Assembly (NCBI RefSeq): GCF_000739815.1
Contig: NZ_BBJJ01000029.1
Coordinates: forward strand, 30,061 to 94,060
Origin: Paraburkholderia mimosarum LMG 23256 = NBRC 106338
GTDB lineage: Bacteria > Pseudomonadota > Gammaproteobacteria > Burkholderiales > Burkholderiaceae
Reading direction: 5' to 3'
DNA: 64,000 nt
The notes beneath the pieces were generated by a model, which saw only the letters and a program-made list of their open reading frames with translations, did no database searches and had not been told where the DNA came from. Below are positions 8,712-22,107 of this stretch, in pieces. The position numbers and the translations under genes were made by a program. The stretch's first letter is position 1, and each line of letters starts with the position of its first letter.

Positions 8712-9824
8712 TTATTGCGTAAACGCGTTGCGCAATGCAGCAACTGCAGCGGCCGGGTCGGCCGCCTCGGTCACGGCGCGCACCACCGCGGCACTGCCCG
8801 CGCCCGTTGCGAGCACCTCGGGCAGCACATTGCCGTCGATACCGCCGATCGCCACCATCGGCACGACGCCGTCCAGCAGCTTCACGTAGCGGGCGAGCCG
8901 CGCGAGCCCCTGGGGCGCGGTGGGCATCGTCTTCGTCGTCGTGGCGAACACCGCGCCGCACGCGAGGTAGCTCGGGCCGAAATGCAGCGCCGTCAGCATC
9001 TCGAAGTAGCCGTGCGTGGAAAGACCGAGGCGCACGCCTGCCGCCGCGATCGCGCCGAGGTCGGCTTCGCGCAGGTCTTCCTGGCCCAGGTGCACGCCAT
9101 AGGCTCCGGCGGCGATCGCCTCCTGCCAGTGGTCGTTGATGAAAAGCTGCGCGTCGTGCTTGCGGCCCGCCGCGACGCAGCGCCCGATTTCGTTCGTGAG
9201 CGCCGGTGACCTGGGCTGCTTGCTGCGCAGCTGCACTGTCTTCACGCCGTAGTCGAGCACGCGCTCGACCCAGTCCGCCGTGGGCAGCACCGGGTACAGG
9301 CCAAGCTTCGCCGGGCACGGCGCGAAGGCCTGCGCGGGCGCGGCCGGCAGGCCCAGCACGCGCGGAAAACGCTGGATGTCGACGGGCCAGGCGTCGTGCT
9401 GCCGCTCGTCGCCGTCGCGCCAGGCCATCGCGAGCACGAGCGCGTCATGCGGATCGAATCCGCAGTCGAGGAATGCCGCCAGCGCCGGGATCCAGTCCTC
9501 GGCGAGCTCCCCTTCGAGCGCGTAGCGCTCGCCGCCCAGATGCAGCGTGGCGCGCGCCGCCTTCGGGCTCTCGCCCGCGGCTTCGATCACGCCGGCGCCG
9601 TCGGTCATCCAGCGGGCGATGCTGGCGAGATGCGGCGCCGCGTCGGTCACGATGATCAGATCGCCGCCATTGGGCGCATCGGGCGGCGTTAAGCAAATGC
9701 GCCACGGCGCATGCGTGGGCGGCCAGTCGCCGAGGCGCGCGCGAATGCGCTCCGCCGTTTCCGTGAGTTCGTCCGCGGGCGGCCAGAACAGCTCTCGGTC
9801 CTTCAGTCGCAGCGTATCGGTCAT
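8712..9824 (-). CDS. thiE: Thiamine-phosphate synthase with long N-terminal extension
   Basis: Couples HMP-pyrophosphate with thiazole phosphate to give thiamine phosphate. The protein has 370 residues, against about 210 for single-domain ThiE. The ThiE barrel starts near residue 180 (KLGLYPVLPTADWVERVL) and has KTVQLRSKQ, LFINDHWQEAI, GVHLGQEDL and VPMVAIGGI, with the phosphate-binding C-terminal strands. The first 180 residues include LFWPPADELTETAERI and PHDALVLAMAW, the latter vaguely like the end of ThiD kinases; I cannot assign this half. The ATG at 9824 overlaps the thiG stop (ATGA). Confidence 0.9.
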   Translation of the reverse strand: MTDTLRLKDRELFWPPADELTETAERIRARLGDWPPTHAPWRICLTPPDAPNGGDLIIVTDAAPHLASIARWMTDGAGVIEAAGESPKAARATLHLGGERYALEGELAEDWIPALAAFLDCGFDPHDALVLAMAWRDGDERQHDAWPVDIQRFPRVLGLPAAPAQAFAPCPAKLGLYPVLPTADWVERVLDYGVKTVQLRSKQPRSPALTNEIGRCVAAGRKHDAQLFINDHWQEAIAAGAYGVHLGQEDLREADLGAIAAAGVRLGLSTHGYFEMLTALHFGPSYLACGAVFATTTKTMPTAPQGLARLARYVKLLDGVVPMVAIGGIDGNVLPEVLATGAGSAAVVRAVTEAADPAAAVAALRNAFTQ

Positions 9825-10636
9825 CGCTTGTCTCCATCCTGGTGCCAGAACGGCATGCCGACCACGGGCGTGCTCGCCACTGCGGCCTCGCGCTCGGCCA
9901 TCGGCCCGGCGAGATACGCAGTGCGACCCGCCTCGACGCCGAGCGCGAATGCGCGTGCCATCGCCGCGGGGTGCGTGGCCTGCGAAACCGCCGTGTTGAG
10001 CAGCACGCCGTCGAAGCCCCACTCCATCACCTGACAGGCATGCGAAGGCACGCCGAGTCCCGCATCGACGATCAGCGGCACATCGGGCAGGCGTTCGCGC
10101 AGCACGCGCAGGCCGTATGGATTGATCACGCCCTTGCCGGTGCCGATCGGCGCGCCCCACGGCATGAGCGCCTCGCAGCCCGCATCGAGCAGACGGCGGC
10201 CGATCACGAGGTCCTCGGTGCAGTACGGCAACACCTTGAAGCCGTCCTTCACGAGCCGCGACGCGGCTTCGATCAGGCCGACCGGATCGGGCTGCAGCGT
10301 GTAGTCGTCGCCGATCAGCTCGAGCTTGATCCAGTCGGTTTCGAAGACTTCGCGCGCCATGTGCGCGGTCGTGACCGCCTCGTTGACAGTGAGACAGCCC
10401 GCCGTGTTCGGCAGGAGCGGCACGCCTTGGCGCTTGAGCAGGTCGAAGAAGCCCGCCTCGGCGGTGCCCTCGTTCATCTGGCGGCGCAGCGCGACGGTGA
10501 TCATGCCGGGGCGCGCGGCAGCCATCGAGTCGGCGAGCGACTGCAGTGACGGATAACGCGACGTGCCGAGCAGCACGCGGCTCGCGAAGGTTTCGCCGTA
10601 GAGCGTGAATGCGTCGGCGGTGGAAGGGGTGGTCAT
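9821..10636 (-). CDS. thiG: Thiazole synthase
   Basis: Builds the thiazole ring of thiamine from deoxyxylulose phosphate, dehydroglycine and ThiS thiocarboxylate. The 271-residue barrel shows FASRVLLGTSRYPS, LPNTAGCLTVNEAVTTAHMA and DWIKLELIGDDYTLQPDP, where Lys104 is the expected Schiff-base lysine. The motif PLIVDAGLGVPSHACQVMEW follows and the phosphate site ends in GFDGVLLNTAV. It sits between thiS and thiE in thiOSGE and overlaps thiE by four bases. Confidence 0.97.
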   Translation of the reverse strand: MTTPSTADAFTLYGETFASRVLLGTSRYPSLQSLADSMAAARPGMITVALRRQMNEGTAEAGFFDLLKRQGVPLLPNTAGCLTVNEAVTTAHMAREVFETDWIKLELIGDDYTLQPDPVGLIEAASRLVKDGFKVLPYCTEDLVIGRRLLDAGCEALMPWGAPIGTGKGVINPYGLRVLRERLPDVPLIVDAGLGVPSHACQVMEWGFDGVLLNTAVSQATHPAAMARAFALGVEAGRTAYLAGPMAEREAAVASTPVVGMPFWHQDGDKR

Positions 10637-10728
10637 GGGTAGATGTCCTTGGCGGGGTCGTGAAAGCGCGCTGGCGACCTATGCGACAGGCGGCGCTGCG
10701 CGCGACAGGCGGCCGGGCGGAGGGCGGC

Positions 10729-10926
10729 TCAACCGCCCGCCACGGGGCTCACGACGTCGAGGCGGTCGCCCGCCTGGAGCGCGCGCGCGCCATGCTGGGC
10801 ACGCGCCACGAAATCGCCGTTCAGCGCAACGGCGAACGGCGGACGCGCGCCGAACGCGGCGAGCGCATCGGCGACGGTCGCGCCCTCGGGCAGCGTGATC
10901 GGCTTCTGGTTGATATGAATGTCCAT
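10729..10926 (-). CDS. thiS: Sulfur carrier protein ThiS
   Basis: Ubiquitin-fold sulfur carrier, 65 residues from MDIHINQKPITLPEG to the C-terminal SPVAGG. The terminal Gly-Gly is adenylated and converted to the thiocarboxylate used by ThiG. The fold markers GATVADALAAFG, VALNGDFVAR and LQAGDRLDVV are as in ThiS. An in-frame start 18 codons upstream is rejected because it adds unrelated sequence. It lies 55 bp after thiO and 92 bp before thiG. Confidence 0.94.
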   Translation of the reverse strand: MDIHINQKPITLPEGATVADALAAFGARPPFAVALNGDFVARAQHGARALQAGDRLDVVSPVAGG

Positions 10927-10981
10927 GGCAAATACGTTCTCGAACTGCAGTGTGTTTCTCGCGGCGCGGCCTGGCTGCATG

Positions 10982-12130
10982 TCAGGCCGGCTCGTGCGCG
11001 CCCTGCGCGTGCAACATCTCGCCCCAGCGCGACGCGCGCCGCAGCGATTCGAACGAATCGGCGTCGGTCACGCGTGCGTCGAGCAGCGCTTGAGCGACAC
11101 GCACGGCTTCGTCGGCGACTTCCGGCGCGATCATGAAACCGTGCCGGTAGAGGCCGTTCACGCGCAGCGTCGCCTTGCTGTCCCAGATGAGCGCCGGGCG
11201 GTGGTCGGGCAGCGTCGGGCGGCATTGCGTATTGAGCTCCAGGATGCGCGCCTCGCCGAACGCCGGATGCACCGCGAAGGCCGCGCTCAGCAATTCGAGC
11301 GCCGAGCGCACGCTCACGGGCGAGCGGTCCTCGCCTTCGATCTCGGTCGCGCCGATCACGAAGACATCGTTCTCCTTGGGCGCGATATAGAGCGGGTAGC
11401 GCGGATGCAGGAGCCGCACGGGGCGCGTGAGCGTGATGCCCGGCGCGTGCACGCGCGCGACTTCGCCGCGAATGCCTCGCAGACCCGGCAGCGCTGCCTT
11501 GGCACCCAGCCCGCGGCAGTCGATCGTCACGCGCGCGGACGGCGGGTTCGCCTCGTCGACCGTCGTGTGCCAGTGCGTCTCGACGCCACGCGCAGCGAGA
11601 CCGGCCGCGAGCGCGGCCAACGCCTGACGATTGTCGAGCTGGCCTTCGCCGGCGAGCAGCCAGCCGCGCGCGAAGCGACCTGCGAGCGCGGGCTCGGCCG
11701 CGTCCAGCTGCGCGCCGGCGAGCGCGACGAAGTTCGCGTCGGCGAGCGAGCGTGGCGCGTTGGCGCGCACGCGGCGCTCGAAGAGCGGCGCTTCGGTGCG
11801 ATCGGCGCTATGCCAGACCACGAGCGTTCCGTTGCGCTGGAAGAACACGGGCTCGGGCAGCTCGGCCAGGATGCGCGGCCAGGATTCGAGCGAGGCGACA
11901 CCCAGCTCGGTGATCAGCAACTCCGCAACGGCGGCCTCGGCGAGTGGTGCGAGCATGGCGGCCGCGACCCAGGCGGCGGCTTCGCCGCCCTCCGGCCCGC
12001 CACGCTCGTAGAGCGCGACGCGATGCCCCTCGCCTGCGAGACGCCAGGCGACGAGCCGGCCGCACAGGCCGCCGCCGAGCACGGCGAAGTCGGGCACGCC
12101 GCCCGCGCTGCGTTGATGGGCGCGACTCAT
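10982..12130 (-). CDS. thiO: Glycine oxidase ThiO (FAD-dependent)
   Basis: FAD-dependent amine oxidase expected to turn glycine into dehydroglycine for thiazole synthesis. It has 382 residues from MSRAHQRSAG. The Rossmann motif FAVLGGGLCGRLVAWRLAGEG lies at about 15-35 with the acidic ribose-binding residue at the end of strand 2 (LYERGG). The motif IDCRGLGAKAALPGLRGIRG and the C-terminal GLYRHGFMIAPEVADEAV are typical of the DAO family. First gene of thiOSGE; the TPP riboswitch lies about 250 nt upstream on the same strand. Confidence 0.9.
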   Translation of the reverse strand: MSRAHQRSAGGVPDFAVLGGGLCGRLVAWRLAGEGHRVALYERGGPEGGEAAAWVAAAMLAPLAEAAVAELLITELGVASLESWPRILAELPEPVFFQRNGTLVVWHSADRTEAPLFERRVRANAPRSLADANFVALAGAQLDAAEPALAGRFARGWLLAGEGQLDNRQALAALAAGLAARGVETHWHTTVDEANPPSARVTIDCRGLGAKAALPGLRGIRGEVARVHAPGITLTRPVRLLHPRYPLYIAPKENDVFVIGATEIEGEDRSPVSVRSALELLSAAFAVHPAFGEARILELNTQCRPTLPDHRPALIWDSKATLRVNGLYRHGFMIAPEVADEAVRVAQALLDARVTDADSFESLRRASRWGEMLHAQGAHEPA

Positions 12131-12802
12131 GACGACGCTCCGTCGCACAAGGCGAAAGCGGCGAATATCGGGGAACAAGCAACAGAATAAGCGGTCATCG
12201 TATCCTTTCCGTACGGCAAGCAGACGTACCCAAGGACGAAACCGGCTGGCAAGGCCGACCGTGGAGGCTATGCGGCGCAGACGGCCGATACGGAAATCGT
12301 ACCGAACCGTGCGCCGGTAGCGCAGCCCGGCGGGAATCCTGGCGCCCGTGCAAACGCTGGACGCTCCGGTAAGACTTTCTGGAAACTTCCCGCGCCGGTA
12401 TTACCCGGATCGGGTGCGAAGGGTCTCTCTCAGCCTCAGTACGGCATGCCCCGCATACCGGTGAAGCACCCCTGTTTCGTCAACGCCGATTAGACCACAA
12501 AACGCGCGCGGCCCGCAAACCTCGGCGGAACGGGGCTTCCGCTCTGGCACAATGCCCTCGGCCCGCCAATTTCGCCCCGCAAGCCCGGGCGGTGAGACAA
12601 TGAGCGCCACGCGACGGCAGCGCCGGCGCGCGCTTTTGTCACTGCTTTCGTCTCCGTATGGGTTCATTAAGTCTCACTTAAGCGGCTGCCGACAGAATCG
12701 CTGCGAATATTGCTGCGCGCCGTCGCTGCGAAGCGGCCGCCGCGCGGGGCGCGGCCAACGGCCTAAGCGGGCCACGCGGCCCAGCACAACATCAGGATGC
12801 AC
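12131..12802. other. Intergenic region thiO / ABC transporter
   Basis: A 672-bp divergent intergenic stretch. It holds the TPP riboswitch (12377-12477, minus) and a leader of about 250 nt between it and thiO, in which I see no convincing gene. The part from 12480 to 12802 should contain the promoter of the minus-strand thi operon and that of the plus-strand ABC transporter; I could not pick out a convincing -35/-10 pair. Confidence 0.6.
12377..12477 (-). promoter_or_regulatory. TPP riboswitch (THI element)
   Basis: Read on the minus strand, this segment has the conserved elements of the thiamine pyrophosphate aptamer in order: CAGGGGTGCTTC, then GGCTGAGAGAGACCC, then GCACCCGATCCGGGTAATAC, then CGGCGCGGGAAG. 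GGGTGC pairs with GCACCC (P1/P2 region), and CTGAGA plus the GATCCGGGTAATACCGGCG arm are the HMP- and pyrophosphate-sensing halves. It points toward thiO, so thiOSGE is very likely repressed when TPP is abundant. I see no clear Rho-independent terminator just after it; control may be translational or by a longer leader. Confidence 0.93.
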
Positions 12803-14560
12803 ATGACCAACCAACCTGCCAGCGCCACGCCAGATCAGAACGAGCATCAGAAGATCACCGCATGGAGTCTGATCAAGCCTTACTGGGTCTCCGAGGAACG
12901 CTGGGTCGCCTGGGGCCTGCTCGTCGCGATCATCGTGATGAACCTGCTCGTCGTGTGGATCAACGTGCGGCTCAACGGCTGGAGCGCGGAGTTCTACAAC
13001 GCGCTGCAGGCCAAGGACGTCAAGCGCTTCCCGCCTTTGCTCGTCACTTTCACGGAACTGGCCTTCGGCTTCATCATCCTCGCGGTGTACGGCCGCTATC
13101 TGCGCCAGATGCTCGGATTTCGCTGGCGCCAGTGGCTCACCAACCGCTTCCTGAACGAGTGGCTCGGCAAGGGCGCGTTCTATCGCATCGAGCGCGACCG
13201 CCTCGCCGACAACCCCGACCAGCGGATCAGCGACGACCTCCAGTCGTTCGCCACGAGCACGCTCTCGCTCACGCTCGACCTGCTCTCTACGGTCGTCACG
13301 CTCGTCTCGTTCATCACGATCCTGTGGACCCTCGCCGGCGCGCTCACCGTCACGCTGGGGGGCCACCCTCTCGCGATTCCGGGCTACATGGTCTGGGCCG
13401 CCGCACTCTACGCCGTGTTCGGCTCGTTCGTGATCCAGAAGGTCGGCCACCCGCTCGTGTCGATCAACTACCAGCAGCAAAAGGTGGAAGCGGATTTCCG
13501 CTTCGGCCTGATCCGCCTGCGCGAAAACGCCGAGCAAATCGCGCTCTACGACGGCATGGACACCGAGCGCAGCAACGCCCAAGGCCTCTTCCAGCACATC
13601 CGCGAAAACTGGTGGCGCGTGATGAAGTACACGAAGCGCCTCACCTTCGTGCTGAGCTTCTACGGCCAGATCGCCATCATCTTCCCGCTCGTGGTGGCGG
13701 CGCCGCGCTACTTCGCCGGCGCGTTCACGTTCGGCGTGCTGATGCAGATCTCGCAGGCCTTCGGCACCGTGAGCGACTCGTTTTCGTGGTTCATCAACAG
13801 TTACTCGACGCTGGTCGAATGGCGCGCTACGGTGAACCGTCTGCGCGAATTCGTGCGCGTGGTCCACTCGCCGCGCCTGAAGGAATCGGTCTCGCCCGCC
13901 ACCGAGCACGGCGGCATCAACCTGCACTTCGTCGACAGCAACGAGCTCGCCACCGAGCACCTCAAGCTCTCGCTGCCCAACGGCACGCCGCTTTCCGAGG
14001 TGCGTGACATCGCCATCAAGCCGGGCTCGCGCTGGCTCGTGCGCGGACCGTCGGGCGCCGGCAAGAGCACGCTGATGCGCGCGCTCGCGGGCCTCTGGCC
14101 GTTCGGCGAAGGCTCGATCGACGCGCCCGTGGACGCGCGCATGATGTTCATCCCGCAGCAGAGCTATCTGCCGATCGGCACGCTCAAGGCCGCGCTCACC
14201 TACCCCTCGCCCGCCGACGACTACAGCGACGAAGACTGCCGCGAAGCGCTGCGTGCCTGCCGTCTCGAGGATTACGTGGACCGCCTGGGCGAGTCGGCGC
14301 ACTGGACGCGTGTGCTCTCGCCGGGCGAGCAGCAACGTCTCGCCGGCGCGCGCGTGCTGCTGCACAAGCCCGACTACCTGTTCCTCGACGAAGCGACGAG
14401 CGCGCTCGATCCCGACAACGAAGGCCGCCTCTACAAGCTCTTCGTGGAGCGCCTGCCGAAGGCGGCGATCGTGAGCGTCGCGCACCGCGAATCGCTCGAG
14501 GCGTACCACCACGAAACGCTCGAGATCGAGCGCATGCCTGAAGAGCGCGTCGCCGCGTGA
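12803..14560 (+). CDS. SbmA/BacA-YddA type ABC transporter, fused permease and ATPase
   Basis: A 585-residue fusion of an SbmA/BacA-like membrane domain (about 1-330) and an ABC ATPase domain. The membrane half shows family landmarks such as LNGWSAEFYNALQAKD, WRQWLTNRFLNEWL and DNPDQRISDDLQSF. The ATPase half has Walker A GPSGAGKST near residue 416, signature LSPGEQQR near 505 and Walker B YLFLDEATSALD near 525. Relatives (YddA, ABCD-like) move peptides, cobalamin or acyl substrates; the substrate here is unknown. ATG at 12803 is preferred over 12797 because an AGG lies at the right distance. Confidence 0.85.
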   Translation: MTNQPASATPDQNEHQKITAWSLIKPYWVSEERWVAWGLLVAIIVMNLLVVWINVRLNGWSAEFYNALQAKDVKRFPPLLVTFTELAFGFIILAVYGRYLRQMLGFRWRQWLTNRFLNEWLGKGAFYRIERDRLADNPDQRISDDLQSFATSTLSLTLDLLSTVVTLVSFITILWTLAGALTVTLGGHPLAIPGYMVWAAALYAVFGSFVIQKVGHPLVSINYQQQKVEADFRFGLIRLRENAEQIALYDGMDTERSNAQGLFQHIRENWWRVMKYTKRLTFVLSFYGQIAIIFPLVVAAPRYFAGAFTFGVLMQISQAFGTVSDSFSWFINSYSTLVEWRATVNRLREFVRVVHSPRLKESVSPATEHGGINLHFVDSNELATEHLKLSLPNGTPLSEVRDIAIKPGSRWLVRGPSGAGKSTLMRALAGLWPFGEGSIDAPVDARMMFIPQQSYLPIGTLKAALTYPSPADDYSDEDCREALRACRLEDYVDRLGESAHWTRVLSPGEQQRLAGARVLLHKPDYLFLDEATSALDPDNEGRLYKLFVERLPKAAIVSVAHRESLEAYHHETLEIERMPEERVAA

Positions 14561-14574
14561 GCGGGGGCGAGCGC

Positions 14575-14733
14575 TGCGAGCGCGTCGTGCTGATCAGGAG
14601 CCGGGCTCGGGGATCGGCGCAGCGCTCGCGCGCCGCATTGCATGGCGCGGCATCGCGCTGACGCCGCACGTGTGCGGCGAGCTTGCCGGAAATCGACCTG
14701 ATGGTTTGACGCTCGCCCGCTATCGACGCTAAA
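14575..14733 (+). pseudogene. Decayed start of a short-chain dehydrogenase gene
   Basis: Just after the ABC transporter stop, codons 14581-14595 read RVVLI. After two small frame changes near 14596 and 14606 the sequence reads GAGSGIGAALARRIAWRG and then IALT. This is the N-terminal NAD-binding signature (TGxxxGIG) of a short-chain dehydrogenase/reductase. No second half of such an enzyme follows: the frame ends at a TAA near 14731. I infer a remnant of a lost gene. The similarity is short, so chance cannot be excluded. Confidence 0.42.
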
Positions 14734-14762
14734 GCGGCGCTAATGCTATGCGGGGCGATGCC

Positions 14763-15323
14763 TCAACCCAGCGCGACGCTCGCCAGCGCCTCGTAGCGAG
14801 CGCCCTGCTTTGCAAGCGTGCTCGAATACAGCACCAGCGACTCGAACTGCAGCGGCGGCAATGCTTCGCCGCCTCTCGCGGCCGGCGCGCCCACCGCGTC
14901 GCGCGAGAATCTGGCAAGCGTTACATGTGGGCGAAACGCCCGTGCGTCGAGCGGCAATCCCACCTCCCCCATCAGCGAACGCACGCGCCAGTCGAGCGCC
15001 GTGAACGCATCGGACATCGCCAGCACGGCCACCATAAGCCGCGGATGTGCCCGCCCGGGCCAGCTTTCGATGTTCGTGACCTGTGCGGGCGGAATGCTCG
15101 GCACGTGCTCCGCGAGCCGCCGCGAGAGCATTTCCCCCTGGCCGAACGACATCGCGCCGATGAATGCCACCGTCAGATGCAATTGGGCGTAGGGCACGCG
15201 CCGCGCGTTGGGCGGCACGTCGATTGTGGCCAGCGCGTCGCGCGATGCGGCATCGGGCGCGAGCGCGACGAAGCAGCGCCGCCATTCTTGCGTATCGCGA
15301 TCGATCTCGGGGGCTTCGGACAT
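14763..15323 (-). CDS. thpR: RNA 2',3'-cyclic phosphodiesterase (2'-5' RNA ligase family)
   Basis: Member of the 2H phosphoesterase family, 186 residues. The two catalytic HxTx motifs are present: HLTV at 49-52 and HVTL at 133-136. The surrounding pattern (RRCFVALAPDAASRDAL at the start, GLPLDARAFRPHVTLAR around the second motif) fits ThpR, which hydrolyses 2',3'-cyclic phosphates in RNA. An upstream in-frame start adds 13 residues without family support. It stands alone, convergent with the ABC transporter. Confidence 0.9.
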   Translation of the reverse strand: MSEAPEIDRDTQEWRRCFVALAPDAASRDALATIDVPPNARRVPYAQLHLTVAFIGAMSFGQGEMLSRRLAEHVPSIPPAQVTNIESWPGRAHPRLMVAVLAMSDAFTALDWRVRSLMGEVGLPLDARAFRPHVTLARFSRDAVGAPAARGGEALPPLQFESLVLYSSTLAKQGARYEALASVALG

Positions 15324-15404
15324 GATCGGCGGGCCTTGGGTTCGGTCGGGCAATCGCGTCATGGTAACCCTGACGGCCAGAGTTGGCGCTTCGGCAACAA
15401 GGAC

Positions 15405-15441
15405 AAAAAAAACCGGGTCACCCTTGCGGGTGCCCGGTTTT
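15405..15441 (-). terminator. Rho-independent terminator after gltD
   Basis: Inverted repeat AACCGGGT...GCCCGGTT around CACCCTTGCGGGTG. On the minus strand it is followed by a run of eight T. It lies 61 bp past the gltD stop and ends the gltBD unit. The other strand has only a short T run. Confidence 0.88.
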
Positions 15442-15501
15442 CTCGCTTCGTGTCTCCTGCCGTCTCCCGCGCGCCAGGTCTTACCGACGGGCGCACTGGA
15501 T

Positions 15502-16968
15502 TCAACGCGGCAGCTCCGAACTGCCCATCAGGAACGCATCGACGGAACGTGCGCACTGGCGGCCCTCACGGATCGCCCAGACGACCAGCGACTGGCCGCG
15601 GCGCATGTCGCCGGCGGTGAAGACCTTGTCGACCGACGTGTAGTAAGCCTTCTCGCCCTCGGTCGAGGCACGCACATTGCCGCGCGCATCCTTGTCGACG
15701 CCGAACGCTTCAAGCACCGGCGAAAGCGGCTGCGTGAAGCCCATGGCGAGCAGCACGAGGTCGGCCTTCATTTCGAATTCCGAGCCCGGAACTTCGACCA
15801 TCTTGCCGTCCTTCCACTCCACACGCGCGGCGATCAGCTTCTCGACCTTGCCGTTCTTGCCTTCGAGGCGCTTCGTGGCGACCGCCCAGTCACGCGAGCA
15901 GCCTTCCTCGTGCGACGACGACGTGCGCAGCTTGATCGGCCAGTACGGCCACACGAGCGGCTTGTTCTCTTCCTCGGGCGGCTGCGGCAGCAGTTCGAAC
16001 TGCGTGACGCTCTTCGCGCCGTGACGGTTCGAGGTGCCCACGCAGTCGGAGCCCGTATCGCCGCCGCCGATCACCACCACGTGCTTGCCCTTGGCGAGCA
16101 GCTGGTTCGGCAGCTTGTCGCCGGCGTTGACCTTGTTCTGCTGCGGCAGGAATTCCATCGCGTAGTAGATGCCCTCGAGCTCGCGGCCCGGCACCGGCAG
16201 ATCACGCGGCGTTTCCGAACCGCCAGCGATCACCACGGCATCGAACTGTTCTTTCAGCTCGTCCGGCGAGAGGGTTTCCTTCGCCGTGTTGCCGATGAAC
16301 GCGGGCAGCTCGCCCTTGCCGATGAAGACATTGGTGCGGAACGTCACGCCTTCGGCTTCCATCTGGCGCATGCGGCGGTCGATCAGCCACTTTTCCAGCT
16401 TGAAGTCGGGGATGCCGTAACGCAGCAGGCCGCCGATGCGGTCGTTCTTCTCGAACACCGTCACCTCGTGGCCAGCGCGCGCGAGCTGCTGCGCGGCGGC
16501 GAGGCCCGCGGGGCCCGAACCGACGACAGCGACCTTCTTGCCGGTCTTGTGCTTCGCCACTTGCGGCGCGACCCAGCCTTCGGCCCAGGCCTTGTCGATG
16601 ATCGCGTGCTCGATCGACTTGATGCCTACGGGATCGTCGTTGATGCCGAGCGTGCACGCCGCTTCGCAGGGCGCCGGGCAGATGCGGCCCGTGAACTCGG
16701 GAAAGTTGTTCGTGGAATGCAGGACGTCGATCGCACTCTTCCAGTCCTGGCGGAACACGAGGTCGTTGAAGTCCGGAATGATGTTGTTGACCGGACAGCC
16801 GTTGTTGCAGAACGGGATGCCGCAGTCCATGCAGCGCGCGCCCTGGATCTTCGCGTCGGCGTCGGAGAGCGCCGCGACGAATTCCTTGTAGTGCTTCACG
16901 CGCGTGAGCGGTGCTTCGTACGCCTCATGCTGGCGCTCGAACTCGAGAAAACCGGTTGCCTTACCCAT
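15502..16968 (-). CDS. gltD: Glutamate synthase (NADPH) small subunit
   Basis: Beta subunit of GOGAT, 488 residues. It passes electrons from NADPH through FAD and [4Fe-4S] clusters to the large subunit. The N-terminal cysteine cluster CMDCGIPFCNNGCPVNN is intact. Two dinucleotide-binding motifs are seen: AVVGSGPAGLAAAQQLARAG for FAD and VVVIGGGDTGSDCVGT for NADPH. The C-terminal VFTAGDMRRGQSLVVWAIREG closes the FAD site. It follows gltB by 129 bp on the same strand, and the pair ends at a strong terminator. Confidence 0.97.
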   Translation of the reverse strand: MGKATGFLEFERQHEAYEAPLTRVKHYKEFVAALSDADAKIQGARCMDCGIPFCNNGCPVNNIIPDFNDLVFRQDWKSAIDVLHSTNNFPEFTGRICPAPCEAACTLGINDDPVGIKSIEHAIIDKAWAEGWVAPQVAKHKTGKKVAVVGSGPAGLAAAQQLARAGHEVTVFEKNDRIGGLLRYGIPDFKLEKWLIDRRMRQMEAEGVTFRTNVFIGKGELPAFIGNTAKETLSPDELKEQFDAVVIAGGSETPRDLPVPGRELEGIYYAMEFLPQQNKVNAGDKLPNQLLAKGKHVVVIGGGDTGSDCVGTSNRHGAKSVTQFELLPQPPEEENKPLVWPYWPIKLRTSSSHEEGCSRDWAVATKRLEGKNGKVEKLIAARVEWKDGKMVEVPGSEFEMKADLVLLAMGFTQPLSPVLEAFGVDKDARGNVRASTEGEKAYYTSVDKVFTAGDMRRGQSLVVWAIREGRQCARSVDAFLMGSSELPR

Positions 16969-17097
16969 ATTTGGTTCTCGTCTGTCTCTATCTATTCGCG
17001 AAAATTCGCGGTGAGGGGACCGCGCCCGCCGCCGCGCAACTTTTCGCGCGGCGGGCGCTTCGTCTTCGTTCAGTCGTCTCGCGACCCGGTTGCCAGA

Positions 17098-21798
<4,701 letters not shown>

Positions 21799-21939
21799 GG
21801 GGACACCGTCAGAGTGGGGGGCCGTTGCCGGCCGTTGATTCCGTGTTCTTTGTTTCCCGCCGCTTGCGTGACCGCTGTACGGCGTTGCGCGGGGTATTAC
21901 GTGCTTCCCGCGTTGTGCGCCCAGGAGAGCCGAAAGGCG

Positions 21940-21968
21940 AATATACGCGACGAATCAAGGGGATGCAA
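21940..21968 (-). promoter_or_regulatory. Candidate promoter for gltBD
   Basis: On the minus strand, TTGCAT and TATATT are separated by exactly 17 bp, about 140 bp upstream of the gltB ATG. The -10 matches the sigma-70 consensus at five of six bases, the -35 only at the first three, so an activator may be needed. Confidence 0.4.
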
Positions 21969-22051
21969 ATAAAACGTCATGGTCGAACCCCAATTATCGT
22001 GTTGGTGCAGTCGCACATTTTTTTAACGGGGCCATATCGAAATCACAGAAT

Positions 22052-22078
22052 AAAAAACGGCACCCGCAGATGCCGTTT
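22052..22078 (-). terminator. Terminator after the transposase-like gene
   Basis: Inverted repeat AAACGGCA / TGCCGTTT with an eight-base loop; on the minus strand a TTTTTTATT tail follows. It lies 30 bp beyond the stop of the gene at 22108 and isolates it from gltB. Confidence 0.85.
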
Positions 22079-22107
22079 ATCTCGTAAGCGTTTGATCCCA
22101 AAGGCAA

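Larger units (their letters stand above)
21799..22107. other. Intergenic region upstream of gltB
   Basis: A 309-bp gap between the transposase-like gene and gltB, both on the minus strand. It holds the terminator at 22052-22078 and the candidate gltB promoter at 21940-21968. An AT-rich segment (21960-22055, unlike the GC-rich surroundings) could bind a nitrogen or leucine-type regulator. No small gene is evident. Confidence 0.55.

Noticed and set aside
12674..14512. 612-codon minus-strand open frame opposite the ABC transporter
   Set aside because: Shadow frame; the plus strand encodes Walker A, signature and Walker B.
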